From assembly GCF_003815775.1 (NCBI RefSeq), contig NZ_CP033926.1, positions 4,402,001-4,466,000 on the forward strand: 64,000 bases of DNA, written 5' to 3'. The position numbers were made by a program, and so were the translations under genes. The notes under the pieces are model-generated. The model searched no databases, had not been told where the DNA came from, and was given only the letters and a program-made list of their open reading frames with translations. Origin of the DNA: Chryseobacterium joostei. GTDB lineage: Bacteria; Bacteroidota; Bacteroidia; Flavobacteriales; Weeksellaceae. This document shows, piece by piece, positions 61,567-64,000 of this stretch (the first letter of the stretch is position 1; each line of letters begins with the position of its first letter).

Positions 61567-61617
61567 CTAACAAAGGTTTTGCAAATACTAGAGCGAAGAG
61601 TAAAGGTTCAAATATGA
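61567..61617. repeat. cassette-like spacer motif, left half
   Basis: CTAACAAAGGTTTTGCAAAT followed by ACTAGAGCGAAGAGTAAAGG and TTCAA: the best match to the left part of 59965-60072. The right half is missing; the array ends here, where minus-strand genes begin. Confidence 0.55.
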
Positions 61618-61721
61618 AGTTAATTAAAAACTCGATATCTGAACCTTTTAGAGTTAGGTTTACTATTTACAATCGTGAAATTGTGATAATTAATGTAGTC
61701 TGTATATGACTTCTTATTTTT

Positions 61722-62360
61722 TTATAATTTTTTTAATTGCAACTTTTTTTGGTGAGCGAGAAAAAAGGTATCGGAATTTTTATTGATTTCTTCATACTCA
61801 TCACGGAATTTTTTATAATGTTCCACCGATTTGAATAGATGTGTTTGTATGTTGAGCTGACTTAGTATCGTACTCCAATAGTAATTAAAAATTCCACTTA
61901 GCTGTTCATCAAGTTTATTAACTAAAAAATAGTAATACAACCTCCAACGAAACCAATCATCATAATCTCCATAAGTTAGCCAATTATTAAGGTGCAAAGT
62001 TATATAATGATTTAAGGCATCAATTCTAAATTCATATTCGATTTGAACATTTTCTTGCCCAAATATTTTACTTTCTAAATCTGAAATATTACTTGCATAA
62101 ACATTTTTTCCATAACTGTTTTTGAAAAATACTCTGTAATAATAATCATTATTTTGTAGATACTCATACTTGCCAGTTAAGATATCTTCTAATTCAGAAA
62201 CTTGATAAATCTCTAAACTGTTATGTTCAATAGAGCCATTTTGTAACCAATTTTTAAAATTAAAATCTTGGATTAAATTTTTTCCCATATGGTTTGCAAA
62301 TTCGACAGCTCGATCCATAGCGCTCCACCATATCTGTGGAGAAAAATTAATTCCAGTCAT
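61722..62360 (-). CDS. hypothetical protein, partner of the HEPN-like gene
   Basis: A 212-residue soluble protein rich in aromatic residues (SPQIWWSAMDRAVEFANHMG, LNNWLTYGDYDDWFRWRLYYYFL), predicted mostly helical in the C-terminal half. No signal peptide and no recognised family. It starts 110 bp downstream of the stop of the larger minus-strand gene, so the two may be co-transcribed. Antitoxin, effector or accessory roles are all possible; the sequence itself decides nothing. Confidence 0.55.
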   Translation of the reverse strand: MTGINFSPQIWWSAMDRAVEFANHMGKNLIQDFNFKNWLQNGSIEHNSLEIYQVSELEDILTGKYEYLQNNDYYYRVFFKNSYGKNVYASNISDLESKIFGQENVQIEYEFRIDALNHYITLHLNNWLTYGDYDDWFRWRLYYYFLVNKLDEQLSGIFNYYWSTILSQLNIQTHLFKSVEHYKKFRDEYEEINKNSDTFFLAHQKKLQLKKL

Positions 62361-62470
62361 ACTTTTTTATTACAAATATAACTTGTGATTTTAAATAAAG
62401 ATACAATTCTAATGGAATTTCTTTATACTTCACTTGCTATAAATCTCATATTATTTACTTGTGCAAATTT

Positions 62471-63661
62471 TTAGGTTTCGCTTAATAAAATTTTTGAAGA
62501 AAATTCATTCATTTTAATCTCATGTACTCTTATTTCATTGACAATACAATTTATTTTTTCATTATTCAATGTCAATGTTTGTTCAAAAAGAGATTCTTGT
62601 AGTTCCTTTTGTCTTTCGTAACAAAAAATCAATTCATTATGAAGGTCTTTTTTATGTATTGGTGCAGTAACAGACCTTAATTTTATTAATGTATCATTCA
62701 AGTATGAAATCAGAGAAGTTAAGTTTTCTTTAATCTTAATGAGCTTCTTTTCAAGATTTGATTCATTGTTAACTTCTTGTTCATTATGAATTGACTTATA
62801 TTGTCTTTCATTGAAAATCTTTTTAATTTTTATTCTCCAATTTTCAGTAAGAAAAACTGATTGAAAAGATGGCAGATCAAGCAAAACTTTAGATAGTAAC
62901 TTTTCGTGTAAATCCTGAAGGTTTTTCAAATCCAAATCTGAAATCGTTCTGTTGTGAGCTTCCTCTCTTCTCAATTTATTTAAATTATCCATTAATGTTT
63001 CAAATTGAGTTTGAAAATATGACTTGAATAAATCAAAATGAGTTAATATGATTTTTTTTAATTGTAAAGTAAATGTGTAGGCTATTAAAATATCACCATT
63101 AGTACAATCAATATCAAATTGCTTGGAATACATCTCTTTCACGTCCGCTCCAAGCTTGTTGTTCAATCCAATACCCCACCATTCTTCTCCAAATTTACTT
63201 CTAAGCTTAGTTTTTACTATTTCTCTTAGGCCGTTCTCAATTTCAGAAATTATTTTCTTTGCCTGTGATAAACGATAATCTTCTGTGTTTTCTTGAAAAA
63301 GAGTTAGTTTGAGCCATTCAATTGAATTTCCTTTCCCTATTAATTCTGCAGCAGATTTAGTTGATAAAGCATTCAATATTTCATTATCATTAATGTCATA
63401 AGCTCTCACCGCATAGTAATTAAGATTAACATTTTCATAGTTTGTATCTCTGAAAAAGCCATTGAAAAATCCCATAATTGTAACAATTTCCAACTTGATA
63501 TCATTCGAGTTTTTTGAAACAGGATAAAAACTACAACATAAAGTATCCTCATTTAATAAAGTGACTTCCTTTACATTTATCTCATCACAATTATCATTTA
63601 AAATATGAAGCATTTTAAGTGTTGTGCTAACTATTTTGGTTAAATTGTCAATTGTTATCAT
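62471..63661 (-). CDS. HEPN-like domain protein (Swt1/RloC-type helical)
   Basis: A 396-residue cytoplasmic protein. The middle part (about residues 115-245) is helical and carries features of the Swt1-type HEPN fold. These are a helix LSQAKKIISEIENGLREIVK, a GEEWWG turn and, at the end, LNKLRREEAHNRTIS with Arg231-x4-His236, the Rx4-6H signature of HEPN ribonucleases. The C-terminal ~150 residues look like coiled coil (NNESNLEKKLIKIKENLTSL and following). HEPN proteins are frequent in toxin-antitoxin and phage-defence modules. Domain assignment is by eye. Confidence 0.6.
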   Translation of the reverse strand: MITIDNLTKIVSTTLKMLHILNDNCDEINVKEVTLLNEDTLCCSFYPVSKNSNDIKLEIVTIMGFFNGFFRDTNYENVNLNYYAVRAYDINDNEILNALSTKSAAELIGKGNSIEWLKLTLFQENTEDYRLSQAKKIISEIENGLREIVKTKLRSKFGEEWWGIGLNNKLGADVKEMYSKQFDIDCTNGDILIAYTFTLQLKKIILTHFDLFKSYFQTQFETLMDNLNKLRREEAHNRTISDLDLKNLQDLHEKLLSKVLLDLPSFQSVFLTENWRIKIKKIFNERQYKSIHNEQEVNNESNLEKKLIKIKENLTSLISYLNDTLIKLRSVTAPIHKKDLHNELIFCYERQKELQESLFEQTLTLNNEKINCIVNEIRVHEIKMNEFSSKILLSET

Positions 63662-63838
63662 TTGTAAGTAATTCTAAGTTCCTATTAAGTATATCCATTT
63701 TGTAAAGTAAAAAGAATGCTACGCAATGTATTTGCATAGTTTTTATAAAAAAATATTTGTTGAAAAAATATTAAGATTTATACATTCTATTTTTCATTTT
63801 TATCGGTTCCTATGGATTTTATAATATAGAAATAAATA

Positions 63839-64000
63839 TTACATAAGACTTTTTTGTTTTAGAAAGTTTTTTAATGTTTGTTCTTCTCCAATTAAGAATC
63901 TTTCAGCATTCTGATATTGCTCATAATTAGAAGTCAGGTTTTGGGTGTAAGAAAGAATGTCTGTAAGATTGTTTCTAATTATCAGTTTTTTATTAGATTC
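63839..64000 (-). CDS. C-terminal end of an unidentified protein, runs off the right edge
   Basis: The minus strand is open from the window edge to a TAA at 63839-63841, giving 53 residues (NNLTDILSYTQNLTSNYEQY, QNAERFLIGEEQTLKNFLKQ). It is too short to assign. It points the same way as the two preceding genes and would be the first gene of that group; the 177-bp gap between them is AT-rich without an obvious terminator. Confidence 0.55.
   Translation of the reverse strand, partial: ESNKKLIIRNNLTDILSYTQNLTSNYEQYQNAERFLIGEEQTLKNFLKQKSLM

Overview
The window is chromosomal DNA of a flavobacterium, most likely Chryseobacterium or a close relative (Weeksellaceae, Bacteroidota). The evidence is AT-rich DNA, promoters of the TTTG-N19/20-TAnnTTTG type, few Shine-Dalgarno sequences, T9SS C-terminal sorting tails, PorT-type barrels, DUF6438 and DUF5683 proteins, and housekeeping proteins of flavobacterial character. 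All calls come from reading the sequence; no database search was run.

Region 1 (1-26.6 kb) is core genome. It holds a truncated DEAD-box helicase and a tandemly duplicated barrel/DUF6438 lipoprotein unit with one decayed copy. Next come obgE, adk, hpt, an ABC-F ATPase, a HEAT-repeat protein, an alpha/beta hydrolase, purA, a TonB protein, and parA-parB-DUF5683-dapB-lepB. These are followed by WbqC, a subtilase, a lipocalin-like lipoprotein and an OmpA lipoprotein. A tight operon then encodes a UbiA-type phosphoribosyltransferase, a DprE1-like oxidase, a DprE2-like reductase and a HAD phosphatase, which matches the decaprenylphosphoryl-arabinose route known from mycobacteria. A PrcB-like lipoprotein, a cysteine desulfurase and thioredoxin close the region.

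Region 2 (26.6-30.8 kb) is an integration site. Four identical tRNA-Asp genes with a 106-bp period are followed by a tyrosine recombinase. Next is a caspase-like protease gene whose reading frame continues in a second ORF through an exact A AAA AAG slippery heptamer: either a programmed -1 frameshift or a one-base lesion. It is the best candidate here for an undescribed (possibly defence) system.

Region 3 (30.2-55.5 kb) is a block bounded by two 253-bp direct repeats exactly 25,017 bp apart, with two mismatches. It contains two propeller/Y_Y_Y sensor kinases, each with its own regulator (NarL type and LytTR type), and a large set of exported proteins: T9SS cargo, paired Cys-rich proteins, two LGFP-repeat proteins, a GH5-like glycosidase, an ELWxxDGTxxGT-repeat protein and a serine beta-lactamase-like hydrolase. 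A cold-shock gene, a GxxExxY gene flanked by palindromes and a terminal IS1-like transposase complete it.

Region 4 (55.5-64 kb) is accessory DNA with a cassette-like look: small genes of unknown, WGR/propeller, MORN and LRR type, separated by related spacer motifs and including one frameshifted gene. At the right edge is a minus-strand pair of genes, one with an Rx4H HEPN-like motif, and the 3' end of a further gene.
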